Part shown: positions 8,184 to 16,651 of the stretch, piece by piece
Numbering within the stretch: the first letter of the stretch is position 1
Layout of the letters: every line of letters starts with the position of its first letter
Source: Roseobacter insulae
Lineage (GTDB): Bacteria > Pseudomonadota > Alphaproteobacteria > Rhodobacterales > Rhodobacteraceae
Direction of reading: 5' to 3'
Length of the DNA: 64,000 nucleotides
Assembly: GCF_019375555.1 (NCBI RefSeq)
Contig: NZ_JAHXDN010000001.1
Location: 969,501-1,033,500, forward strand
Translations under genes and position numbers: made by a program
Notes under the pieces: model-generated
Told to the model about the DNA's origin: nothing
What the model saw: the letters and a program-made list of their open reading frames with translations, nothing else
The model's database searches: none

Positions 8184-9530
8184 TTGGAAAGGGACCGGTT
8201 TGTGATCGACATCATTGACCGAGCTACGCTTTGCGCCTGGCTCGAGGGACGCAACGAAGCCGATGAATTGATAGTTGCTTCTCGAATCGCATGCAGGAAA
8301 CTGCCACGGCTAGTAAGTGCTGTCGTCGGAGATCCAAGCGTGAAGACACGGCAGAAAGTGGTTCTGCCTGTCTTTCGTTGTATTGCCGCCGTGGTCACAA
8401 GTGCAGTTCAAAGCGATTTTCACGCTGAGATTCGGCCTCACCTACCGAGTATCGCCAACGCGGCAAACGAAGCCTATCAGACTTGCGCAGCCATTGATGC
8501 AGCAAACACTGATCATCAGACAGCTTTCAGCGTGGGCGCTGCGGACACAGCAACTGCCGCATTTGAAGCGGCAAAGGTGGCGATTGGCTCCTTCGGATCC
8601 GCACATTATGCAGCCGCAGCAGATATCGAAGAGTTTTGGAGAGCAATTCGACATGATGCTCGATTGATTGAACAAGGCGAACAAGCTTTCCAGTTCGGCG
8701 GGCGCTGTCTTTGGCCTGACCCGATAGGACTTCATGGAACTCCAGACGAACTACTTACAAAATGGTTTCAGCTTCGAGACTATCTCTCCCAAGTGAACGA
8801 CGATTGGCAAGTTTGGATTGGTTGGTACCAAGACCGCCTCGACGGGAAACCGATCAACAAGTTGCAAGAACTTAAGAAAATCCTCCTTCCAAGTAACACC
8901 ACCGCACAGGGAACCATCAAGTTAGATACAAAGAATTCCGGAGATGTTCACGTTGGTCGCGCTCCTGGCCACAGTGACGGCCCCGCGACAGCCTGCGCGG
9001 GAGGTCTTTCGAACATCTCTGATTTCGAGGGAGAAACAGATGTTCGAAAGCGCGCTGGATTTCAAGCTGCGCAAGCAATCAAAAACAATCCAGTAACCAT
9101 AGGATTTCAGCTGTCCGATCTTCTTGGGCGGGTCTCACAGGAGATCGCCCTACGAAAGGAAGAAAGACGAAATGATCCATACGCAGTTCGGAACATTGCA
9201 CTTCTAGAGAACATCGAAATCTCTCTCAATGAGCTTTCATCCGCGACCTTTGAACTAGCAACAGAGGAAGCCCCAAGATCTTCTGAAGCGGTAAAAAAAC
9301 GCGCTTGGACAGTTCGTGATCAGCTTGAAGAGTACTCAGGGTGGATTGCAGGTGATGAAAACGCCAGAGCCATTGCGAACGGGGTTCTGTTTAGTGGGAT
9401 GGCTGGTGTGCTGATACAGGTCGTGGGGATGTCAGCGCTTCCCGTGACCGTGTTCGCCGTAACTGCGATGGCCGGTGAGAAGTTCAACAACAAGATTGCG
9501 GATTTAATCAAGCGGATGAAAGGGGGTTGA
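8184..9530 (+). CDS. Large uncharacterised protein of a family also present at 43.0-44.4 kb
   Basis: A 448-residue protein that I cannot name. The N-terminal two-thirds share blocks with the protein at 43003-44436: WLE....ACR near the start, then LW-x-D, a W..L spacer and DW-x-VWIGWYQDRLDGKP around residues 175-230. A variable linker and a helical region follow. Residues near 400-430 are hydrophobic and may hold two membrane segments (FSGMAGVLIQVVGMSALPV and beyond). The start lacks a clear ribosome site but the frame is long. Context and lower GC suggest a mobile, possibly conflict-related protein. No catalytic motif is visible. Confidence 0.75.
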   Translation: MERDRFVIDIIDRATLCAWLEGRNEADELIVASRIACRKLPRLVSAVVGDPSVKTRQKVVLPVFRCIAAVVTSAVQSDFHAEIRPHLPSIANAANEAYQTCAAIDAANTDHQTAFSVGAADTATAAFEAAKVAIGSFGSAHYAAAADIEEFWRAIRHDARLIEQGEQAFQFGGRCLWPDPIGLHGTPDELLTKWFQLRDYLSQVNDDWQVWIGWYQDRLDGKPINKLQELKKILLPSNTTAQGTIKLDTKNSGDVHVGRAPGHSDGPATACAGGLSNISDFEGETDVRKRAGFQAAQAIKNNPVTIGFQLSDLLGRVSQEIALRKEERRNDPYAVRNIALLENIEISLNELSSATFELATEEAPRSSEAVKKRAWTVRDQLEEYSGWIAGDENARAIANGVLFSGMAGVLIQVVGMSALPVTVFAVTAMAGEKFNNKIADLIKRMKGG

Positions 9531-9858
9531 ATTTGGGCATTTATTTTCGACGGTAACAGAATTTGATGCGTGAAAAACCCGTCCTACACGTACAGGTTGG
9601 GCTGGCAACGTCATTGATACGTTGAGCGGCTAAGGACTGCAAAGAGCCCATCTTGCCGGGTACTGCACGTCCCACCAAGATCCGCTCATTCAGGGTGGCC
9701 AATAACGTGAAAAATCCAAAGACGGTTGCCGTAAACTTCCAGATCACGTTTGATACCGTTCGCCCGAAAATGAAAACTGCCCCATTGCGTGATTGAACAT
9801 TGCAAACCAGCCAGGTGTCAAAAGAGCGATTAGTTCGCAAAAATGCCGGACTGATCGA
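9531..9858. other. Intergenic region with a possible repeat copy
   Basis: No gene is supported between these two convergent genes. At about 9625-9655 the sequence GCGGCTAAGGACTGCAAAGA followed by GAGCCCAT resembles the start of the repeat at 8066-8127, so a decayed copy is likely. Confidence 0.4.
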
Positions 9859-10497
9859 TCAACTCCCATTCGTCAGCTCACCTTGGCGCTTCAAGTACTG
9901 CCCTATGGTGTTGTGTATCCCGTCAGCACCGCCCGCCAGCACCAACGTCGTGATCAGGATGTCCAGAGCGGAGAACCAAACCTGTTGCGTTTCATTTTTT
10001 ATCGCAGACGAAAACTCACCCACCACGAACTGTCCGAGTATGCGAAAGCCAATCACCGCCGCAAAGGCGCTTATTACCACGCTCGCGAGTGTCGCAGTGA
10101 AGGCTTTCTTTTCTTTCAAAGGTTTCAGTTCCTTCACCGCTTCTGAAACCCTTTGCTGATGCAACTCAACAGCAGAAACAAACGCGGCTTCAGCTTCTTT
10201 CTCGCCCGCGCCACTGGACCGCGCTGCCAGCACCGCCTTGGCAGCGTTTTCCTTTACGATACGCGCAGCCGTGACTTCGTCGGTCAAATCGGCCTCTTGT
10301 GACCCATGATTCGCACTCACTACGACCTCAACCGCTCGCTCAATAAAAAGCGCCACAAAGATGATGGTGAGGAACTTCTGACCAATGTCTGTCACGCCAA
10401 GAGCTGTGAGGTTGACGTTCTCAAAGCCGATACCAAAGGAAATCCAGGCAGCAGCGACAGCGACGCCGGCAATGATCACTGAGGGCAAGTAATTCAT
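9859..10497 (-). CDS. Uncharacterised membrane protein with coiled-coil loop
   Basis: A 212-residue protein with an N-terminal pair of membrane segments (about 5-25 and 40-60), a charged helical middle rich in Ala/Glu/Lys (about 65-135), and two more hydrophobic segments near the C-terminus. The last contains the motif LAGGADGIH. A glycine-rich (G/S)xxGIH motif in a final membrane segment recurs in small bacterial membrane proteins of unknown role. The ATG at 10497 is chosen over a TTG one codon earlier. It follows the peptidase-like gene on the same strand after a 550-base gap. A pore or holin-like partner role is only a guess. Confidence 0.65.
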   Translation of the reverse strand: MNYLPSVIIAGVAVAAAWISFGIGFENVNLTALGVTDIGQKFLTIIFVALFIERAVEVVVSANHGSQEADLTDEVTAARIVKENAAKAVLAARSSGAGEKEAEAAFVSAVELHQQRVSEAVKELKPLKEKKAFTATLASVVISAFAAVIGFRILGQFVVGEFSSAIKNETQQVWFSALDILITTLVLAGGADGIHNTIGQYLKRQGELTNGS

Positions 10498-11046
10498 CAA
10501 TTCTGTCCAATTATGTGCGAGTTACGACGTAGTTTGCTCTTTGCTACCATCAGAGATGTATGATGGGTTCGAGGTTTGTGTTTTTTCTGTGGCTTTGAGC
10601 CGGTTCTCCTAAGATGCCGGTGCTGTATTTATATCGTAAGCAGTCGTTCGCGCAGCCACAGCGAAGGTCGGAGTTGCCCCGCGCCCTGGGCGTCTGATGC
10701 CGTCAGTGAATTTCCAGTTTGGGCTGGTAGCACCCTCACTGGTGCATCGCGCGGCCAAGATCGGCGAAGAGCCCAGACCAGACTTATTGATTTTGTGCTG
10801 CATGCGCTTGCAGCGTGAATGTTGCTGCAACAGAATAAACCCCCATGCCGCTGTGCTGCGAGAAAACCAGTCGTTCAAGCGGCTACGGGCCGAAATTTGC
10901 GAGTTTGCAGCAATAATGCGTGCTACAAGTGCATCTTCAGATTTATCTTGTTTCATTGTGTCATCCATTGTTCTGAATTTGGTAAAACATGAAATTTTGT
11001 TCCGAGGTCAGCCCCGAGAACTCAAGATCATCGAGAGTTTGCGCCG
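10498..11046. other. Intergenic region with a doubtful gene fragment and repeat copy
   Basis: A minus-strand frame from about 10968 begins plausibly (MKQDKSEDALVARIIAANSQ, then a WGFILLQQ segment). It has no ribosome site and turns into repeat-like sequence (GCGGCCAAGATCGGCGAAGA, GAGCCCA near 10750-10775). It is best read as a truncated gene remnant joined to a decayed copy of the dispersed repeat. No complete gene is supported. Confidence 0.4.
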
Positions 11047-12324
11047 CTAGTTGATAACTGGCATCAAGAAGGCCACGAACTCAGATTCAACGGTTCCATC
11101 CGCAGCTTCGACGCGACGGGGATACACTTTTTCCTTGACTGTGTTGCCCTGATTTCCTCCGAGCAATTTGACGTGGGTGTCTGAGTAATCCACGACAAAC
11201 CCAACATGACCCCGGCCCGTCGTCCAGTCTGCATCCATAAAGGGCGCGTATCTGCGAACCGCTATGCAAAACTTCCGCGGTTCATTGAGCTTGATGAACT
11301 GATTTCTCTTATTCCAGAAAAAAGACCGAGCACCGGGATGGTTCGTTCCCACGTAACCGCTTGTTTCCAAACAGTAGTTCACAAATACGGCACACCAATC
11401 TGTTTCGTCGCCATTCTCGGGATCAAACCACGACGCGCCAACCTCAAAGTAGTTCAGAATACGTGGATTGCTTTGAGGTCCAGCGATCTCGCTGCGGGCC
11501 TCCGGGTCTAGGGCCGCTTCGCGTTGCGCTACCTCGATCCAGTCTGATGCCGCGCCAATAGCTGCGCTCACACCTGTTCCGTTTCCCGCAACCAGCGGGG
11601 TTGCGTCCGAAAAACCGCTTGAGGGTAAATGCGGGCGCTGTTCCCCTTGCGTCCAGCCTTCCATCAACTCTATGGCCGACGTAATCTTACGTATATATGC
11701 GATCTTGAGGTCATCAAGGACAGCGTCACGACTTAGACCAGTTTGCGTAACGACAAAGGACACGTAGGCGCCCGTGTCGTTCTCGGATGACGGCGCGTAG
11801 CGACTGATGGCCGCTTCCAACGTCAAAGGCCCGTAACTGCGTCCACGCAGCAGGACCTCGATTGCTTTTTGCCCTGTCGTCTTGTCCGGGAAGATCGCAA
11901 AGCTTCCATCATTGCCAATGGCGCCATTATTGCTTGAAAAATCGCCCTTTCGGATGTTGCCAGGGTTGAAATTGCGCCAGGAGCGAGAGCCGCCGACGCG
12001 CAAAAACTCGCGCCCTGCATCGTCCACAAGAAGAATGGTCTTGGTCGCCGTTTTGTGGGCCGCAACAAAAGCGGACGGCCCACCCGGAGGCGCTGGGTTC
12101 GGCGTGTCCATGATCGCAACCGGGGGCGAGGTAAGCGTAGTCTCGACAATGTCACTGTTTAAGTCAGTGCTGTCGCTCTCCGAAGTATAAGGAAAAACGC
12201 AAGACACGGAATACGTGCCATTGGGGTCTTTTTGTGCGCTGAATATACCGTTTGCAACAGTACAGAAATTCCTGTGTCCGTCGACCTGATCCTCTAAGAC
12301 GCCGTGTACAACGACTTCCGTCAT
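11047..12324 (-). CDS. Putative peptidoglycan-active protein with C-terminal TIGR02594/CHAP-like domain
   Basis: A 425-residue protein without a signal peptide. After a short N-terminal region, residues about 95-240 resemble phage or lysis-type modules (FNPGNIRKGDFSS, ISRYAPSSENDTGAYV). The last 150 residues match the TIGR02594 NlpC/P60-CHAP-like pattern: DWCAVFVNYCLE supplies the cysteine, GHVGFVVDY the histidine, then LLGGNQGN. Cell-wall peptidase or amidase activity is therefore likely. The ATG at 12324 is preceded by AGGAGAAGG. It is the last gene of an operon with three lipoproteins, which suggests an envelope-directed effector with companions. A prophage-derived origin is also possible. 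Confidence 0.75.
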   Translation of the reverse strand: MTEVVVHGVLEDQVDGHRNFCTVANGIFSAQKDPNGTYSVSCVFPYTSESDSTDLNSDIVETTLTSPPVAIMDTPNPAPPGGPSAFVAAHKTATKTILLVDDAGREFLRVGGSRSWRNFNPGNIRKGDFSSNNGAIGNDGSFAIFPDKTTGQKAIEVLLRGRSYGPLTLEAAISRYAPSSENDTGAYVSFVVTQTGLSRDAVLDDLKIAYIRKITSAIELMEGWTQGEQRPHLPSSGFSDATPLVAGNGTGVSAAIGAASDWIEVAQREAALDPEARSEIAGPQSNPRILNYFEVGASWFDPENGDETDWCAVFVNYCLETSGYVGTNHPGARSFFWNKRNQFIKLNEPRKFCIAVRRYAPFMDADWTTGRGHVGFVVDYSDTHVKLLGGNQGNTVKEKVYPRRVEAADGTVESEFVAFLMPVIN

Positions 12325-12337
12325 AACCTTCTCCTCC

Positions 12338-12940
12338 CTAGAGTTTCTTGAGCGTGATGAATTGCGCATTCAAAGCGGCGTTTTTGCCGTCAGACACGGC
12401 TTGGTATACACGAGGTAAATCCGCCCCCTCACTTTCGAAGGTGCCACCGAAACGCTGGAGGAAATTGAGATATTCCAGCGCTTTGGCGTTAGTCGTAGCT
12501 GGTTCAGAGATGAACCAATCGCGAATTTTGGCGCTGTTTTGCTGGTCAGACCGCGCTGCTGGCGCGGCGACTCCCGAGCGTTCAAAGATCGCCTGGACCG
12601 CCTCGTTGTTGCCACCGGCTGAAACGGCGGCCTTGCCGGAGGCAAAGCTCGTCTCAATGGTGACTTTGGCTAGCAAGGGGTTGTTGTTTGAATCGGGTGT
12701 GCGTTTGAGGTTGAAGGAAGAAAGCATGTTCACCGCCTCACTCCCTTCTGGATTGCGGGGCGGCACATAACCCACAACGCGTCTTTGCAGACCGGTGTTG
12801 ACTTCAAGGGGCTGGCCTTGCGGCGCATCGGTGCGGATCGCAATATTCAGGCCCGTGCGTTCGCCGTAAACGAGAGTGTCTGAACAGGCACTGATCAGCA
12901 GTGTCGCGACGAAGCCTGTCGTGAGATATGAACGCATCAT
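12338..12940 (-). CDS. Lipoprotein, 200 aa
   Basis: An N-terminal lipoprotein signal with lipobox LISAC puts the mature protein on a membrane, its Cys at about residue 19. The rest is hydrophilic and without a recognised domain; it contains AVSAGGNNEAVQAIFERSG and a helical tail ending in LKKL. The start overlaps the stop of the upstream lipoprotein gene by four bases, and 13 bases separate it from the peptidase-like gene. Tight packing indicates one transcript. Function unknown. Confidence 0.75.
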   Translation of the reverse strand: MMRSYLTTGFVATLLISACSDTLVYGERTGLNIAIRTDAPQGQPLEVNTGLQRRVVGYVPPRNPEGSEAVNMLSSFNLKRTPDSNNNPLLAKVTIETSFASGKAAVSAGGNNEAVQAIFERSGVAAPAARSDQQNSAKIRDWFISEPATTNAKALEYLNFLQRFGGTFESEGADLPRVYQAVSDGKNAALNAQFITLKKL

Positions 12941-13311
12941 TCGTTCTCCTTGGCGAGTTGGTCACAACTGGTGGCCGAGCGGATACGAGCCGGATCATTG
13001 GCTATCTGATCAGCTGCTTTGCCAGTGGCGGTGAAGTCCCTGTATTCCGCAAGGTAAATCCCATCAGCCACGAGCCGTGTGCAGTGCACGAGGGCCATAG
13101 CCTCGGTCTCTTGTTCGTTGCCTTCAACGGGCACGTTGGTCGGAATAATCGTCACAAAGTCGCGGTCATAGCCAAACAGCAATTGGCCCTGCTGACGCGC
13201 CTGATTGACCTTGGCATTTAGGCCGACCACACTCTCGTGGGCGACATAAAGGTTTTGTGGCGTGCAGTTGCACAGGAAAAGTGCCGCCAGCGCGGCGGGT
13301 ACAGTCTTCAT
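12937..13311 (-). CDS. Lipoprotein, 124 aa
   Basis: The ATG at 13311 (GAGGAAGAACGC upstream) overlaps the previous gene's stop by four bases and gives MKTVPAALAALFLCNC, a short lipoprotein signal. The mature part is small, with two further cysteines near the end (VHC and TSC) that may form a disulfide in the periplasm. No family is recognised. It is the middle gene of the three-lipoprotein operon. Confidence 0.7.
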   Translation of the reverse strand: MKTVPAALAALFLCNCTPQNLYVAHESVVGLNAKVNQARQQGQLLFGYDRDFVTIIPTNVPVEGNEQETEAMALVHCTRLVADGIYLAEYRDFTATGKAADQIANDPARIRSATSCDQLAKENE

Positions 13312-13817
13312 GATGCGTTCTTCCTCTGGTTTTGGAGCTGGCAATTCGATTGGTCGGAAAGGCTGATCTCGATTGACGCGCGTTCGGGTGAGGCGGGGTC
13401 AAATCGCACAGCACTTGCCCCGTTCGGAGCGCCGGTTGCCGCAAGCAATACTTCGCGGCGCCCGAGCGTCAGCCCGAATTCTAGACTCGAGGCGACAAGC
13501 TGGAGGCCAGCTGTCTCTTGGTAGTGCAATCGCGGCGCTAGCCGACCACAGGATTTGATGTGAAGATGCAGGGCTTCGACCCGGCCGAAAGACAAACCAG
13601 CCATCGGGCCGCGTGTCTCAATACGCAGCCCGTTGGCCACGATATGACGCGTGCGCGTCTCATAAGTTTCGCGGGTGTTGACATTGACGAAGCCAAAATC
13701 ATTGAACGAGCATCCCTGCAAGACTAGCAGGCCTAGGCAACAGGCCACGCTCCTGCTGCACGTATCAATAGCCAGCATGATTTTCTGAAATTTGCGACGT
13801 GTCGGTGCAAAGATCAT
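13308..13817 (-). CDS. Lipoprotein, up to 169 aa
   Basis: The frame begins with a basic N-region (RRKFQK), a hydrophobic stretch and lipobox LLVLQGC, so export and lipidation are likely. The mature protein is mainly beta-like, e.g. LQLVASSLEFGLTLGRREVLL, with no known domain. A second ATG at 13778 would still keep the signal; neither has a clear ribosome site. It heads the operon of three lipoproteins and the peptidase-like protein. The three could form an outer-membrane or periplasmic assembly (inference). Confidence 0.65.
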   Translation of the reverse strand: MIFAPTRRKFQKIMLAIDTCSRSVACCLGLLVLQGCSFNDFGFVNVNTRETYETRTRHIVANGLRIETRGPMAGLSFGRVEALHLHIKSCGRLAPRLHYQETAGLQLVASSLEFGLTLGRREVLLAATGAPNGASAVRFDPASPERASIEISLSDQSNCQLQNQRKNAS

Positions 13818-14208
13818 AACGTAGTCACTGTTCCCAAAGGGCTCGCGGCTGCACGAACCAGTCGATCAACAATCCAAAACTCAGCGTGAATTTTGCGGGA
13901 ACGGCGCGTGAAGATGGCGTGAAATCGCACTCGATGTTGCAAGAAAAAGCGATAATGAGGACCCGCGCACCAAGCATAGCCCTGCGATTTCAGGAAAGGC
14001 CCGCTGCGCGCAGCATATCTGCCATTGAGGTAGTCGGCGCATGCTTGCCGGGCTTAAACTCCTGAGGATTCAGTGCGGAGATTCTTGCGGTCTTCGATCA
14101 CTGCCTCATGCGCCCTCGGTGCGAGCGTTCCTGCGTCAATCTGGAGCTCACTCTAATCGCGATCGGTCCCGGCGGTAGTATCGTGATCGATAAATTGTCC
14201 CAGATAAA
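13818..14208. other. Intergenic region, no gene seen
   Basis: About 390 bases between the lipoprotein operon and a broken small gene. I find no frame with both a start site and sensible composition. The part next to 13817 should hold the operon promoter, but I could not pick convincing boxes. Confidence 0.4.
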
Positions 14209-14425
14209 TCAGGATCGACGGTCGCTAGCTGTTATCAACTGGTTGTGTGGTTGTGCGACCATGGCTGTACCAAACGCATCAAGAGCCGCCAGAAACTCTA
14301 GGTCGTCCGGCTGGGCCGGGGGCATCCGGCACGCAATAGGTCAACGGGGCGCGCTGAAGTTTCGAGCCGTCCGGGTTGTGAACATCGCTGACGAGTGCGG
14401 CACCATGAGAACGTTGGCAAGACAT
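14209..14425 (-). pseudogene. Small gene apparently broken by one frameshift
   Basis: A start at 14425 with GGAG six bases upstream opens MSCQRSHGAALVSDVHNPDG and runs to PDAPGP. After that the original frame becomes unlikely. A one-base shift instead gives AQPDDLEFLAALDAFGTAMV and a stop at 14209. The two halves together would make a protein of about 71 residues. It follows the subtilase gene on the same strand after 200 bases. Alternatively the second half is its own small gene starting at MPPAQPDD. Family unknown. Confidence 0.35.
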
Positions 14426-14626
14426 GTGAATCTCCAAAGGTTAAGTTGAGACTACCGTCACATTTGTGGTGTGCAGAGCGCGTTAAACTCGTGCGAAAGT
14501 GCCGTAGATCGTATGTTAAGACTGAGTCCAGCTGGCGGCAATTACGCGACAGCGGCGCCTGGCGTTTGTGCGATGCGCGTAGATTTTAGCTGTCAGGGAT
14601 GTTGCGCCGAGCACTGGCCCGTTCGC

Positions 14627-16642
14627 CTAGGCGCGAAATCCGCTTCGTTCCATCTGCTCAGCGACGCCGCCACCCTCTGCCGTCAATCGAGTATCGCGTC
14701 CGCGTAGCCAATTGATCTTGTTCTGATTGTGATCGGACTCAGTGTTGATGACCAAGGCGCCAAGGTTGAGTGAGCTTACGGTATCAGACCCGCCAAATGC
14801 TAAACTGTTGACCAAGGCTTGTGTCAGCGCATTGACGACCTGCGGAACCGCCACACTCGTGCCGTTCAATGCCACTTTCACCGCCGATCTGCTGCCTGCA
14901 GCCAGAACACCACCTAACACGCGCGAGCGGTCGCTGATTGCTGCCATGTCCGGCGATCGGACACTGTCCGACCCTGCTGAAGAATAGCTGGCACAAGAGG
15001 CATCCCGCCACCGATACCCAGCAACCACAATCATGCTTTCGGCGGTTGCGATGCCGTTGAGGGTGCCATAGCCGGTCACGCGCCCGCTCTTAGCAAACCA
15101 GTTTACATACTCGGAAATTTCGTTGTCGATCTTTTGCGCGCGGGACTCTTGGTGGTTCAGAAGCCGCGAAGGTTGGCCGGGTCTGCGATAGCCATAGGGT
15201 GGCTCATCTCGTTGAATCCATGCACAAATATCATCATTGGTCCGCAATGTTGCCGAGACCCGAATTTTCCAAACACCAGCAGGTGCAAATGGCGGTTCAA
15301 GCCGCGGGACATAGGTGGGCGCAATGGCCAGCAGGAGCCTGATTTTGCCAACTCTGTTTCGTTGCGCATCCAGTTCGACATCCGCTGCGGCCCAGGCAAC
15401 ACCTTTCTTGCTGTCGCTGTCAACCAGTTCCAGATACCCGCCTTTCTCTTGGATTAATGCTGCTGCGCCGAAGCGCGCGTTCGGCGGGACCAGTTCGATC
15501 GTTCGATCTAGGGCTGTTCCCGGCAGCCAGATCTCCAAAAAGTTGGGCGATTGATCCTGTGCGGGGAGCATCCAATCAAGTTCCAGCTGATGCTGCCCAT
15601 TATGATCTGCAATCAGAGCAGCATGCCCATCCGCGCGGAACCTGTTTCCCGCTGGAAGGACCACATGCACCGGGTTGACCGAATCATTCGAGTCGCCCGC
15701 ATCTGTGATTTCGGCAAAGCATTTTTCGACCGGATGCGAGCCAAGACGGCTGCCTGCACCCAGCCCATAGCTGAAATTCACTACAAGTGGGACGCTACCC
15801 TGACCAAGCGCACGTGCAATTTCGCGAGCGCGGGCTTCGATGTAGCGTATGGCGGCTTTTACAAAGAGATGTAGGATAGACCCCGACGCCTCAAGGATCA
15901 CACGGCGCGGCAGTTGAACGGAAATGATCCGTCGGTCTTGCCCGTCCTCGTCTTCGGGCTCGTAACCGCATGCAAGATCCATAACATGCGTGCCGTGGCT
16001 AATCCGCTTAGTCAGCCCAATCGTTTCGTTTTGGGCGAAATCTGCGAGCTCAAGCTCTTTCAAAACCGCATCTTCGCTGTCTGAGCTTTTCAGGACGTGC
16101 TCAATTTCAGCATTCGACCATTCGCGCCCAAACGGTACGGTCGGCGCAGCCGGGTCTTTGGGCTTGCCATCCATCACCCACGCATAATCAACGCGAGACG
16201 TCTTGTTGGCCCCCTGAAATCTATGATGTGCGAAATTGGTCGCATCATCGACTACGGCAACGATGACAAGCTGCTTATCCTGCTGAGGCTTGGCTAGGCC
16301 GGGGCTGGGCGCTGCTGCCAAATGGTCGTAGTTTTGCGGAACACTTTCGGGCCTGAGCGGCGCACGATGCCACGGCTCGGGTGGGATCAAAGAGCCATCT
16401 GTATCCGGATCCCAAGGCTGCACGGAAGTGATCCGAATTCCGTCCAGGGCCGCTGCGGGATCACCCGATTTTGTCGCGGCCACGTTGCTCGTGTCTTTAA
16501 TCCAGAATGGCTGCTGATTCACTGGCTCGCCAGGATAGCCAGCCTCGAAGCGCTGGCCGAATTTCTCGTACCAAATGACGTACGGACTTTCGAATGTCCG
16601 CTCAGAAATCTCCGGTCGATGCTCCCACTCAAACTGTGTCAT
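14627..16642 (-). CDS. S8 subtilisin-like serine peptidase, 671 aa
   Basis: The catalytic set of subtilases is present: Asp132 or Asp133 in VAVVDDATNFAH, His216 in ISHGTHV, Ser596 in LNGTSVAVP, and the oxyanion Asn333 in VLPAGN. An insert of about 250 residues separates the last two blocks, larger than in secreted subtilisins. No signal peptide or propeptide is obvious, so the enzyme may act in the cytoplasm or leave by a non-Sec route. The ATG has GAGGG upstream, and the stop of the haloperoxidase-like gene lies within the same spacer (9 bases), so the two are coupled. Targets unknown. Confidence 0.9.
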   Translation of the reverse strand: MTQFEWEHRPEISERTFESPYVIWYEKFGQRFEAGYPGEPVNQQPFWIKDTSNVAATKSGDPAAALDGIRITSVQPWDPDTDGSLIPPEPWHRAPLRPESVPQNYDHLAAAPSPGLAKPQQDKQLVIVAVVDDATNFAHHRFQGANKTSRVDYAWVMDGKPKDPAAPTVPFGREWSNAEIEHVLKSSDSEDAVLKELELADFAQNETIGLTKRISHGTHVMDLACGYEPEDEDGQDRRIISVQLPRRVILEASGSILHLFVKAAIRYIEARAREIARALGQGSVPLVVNFSYGLGAGSRLGSHPVEKCFAEITDAGDSNDSVNPVHVVLPAGNRFRADGHAALIADHNGQHQLELDWMLPAQDQSPNFLEIWLPGTALDRTIELVPPNARFGAAALIQEKGGYLELVDSDSKKGVAWAAADVELDAQRNRVGKIRLLLAIAPTYVPRLEPPFAPAGVWKIRVSATLRTNDDICAWIQRDEPPYGYRRPGQPSRLLNHQESRAQKIDNEISEYVNWFAKSGRVTGYGTLNGIATAESMIVVAGYRWRDASCASYSSAGSDSVRSPDMAAISDRSRVLGGVLAAGSRSAVKVALNGTSVAVPQVVNALTQALVNSLAFGGSDTVSSLNLGALVINTESDHNQNKINWLRGRDTRLTAEGGGVAEQMERSGFRA

Positions 16643-16651
16643 AGCGCGCCC

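Noticed and set aside
10609-10968. 119-codon minus-strand frame as a full gene
   Set aside because: Only the first third looks protein-like; no ribosome site, and the rest coincides with repeat-like sequence.
14108-14449. 113-codon plus-strand frame
   Set aside because: Composition is Arg/Ser/Ala-rich and unnatural, and the minus strand offers a better explanation.
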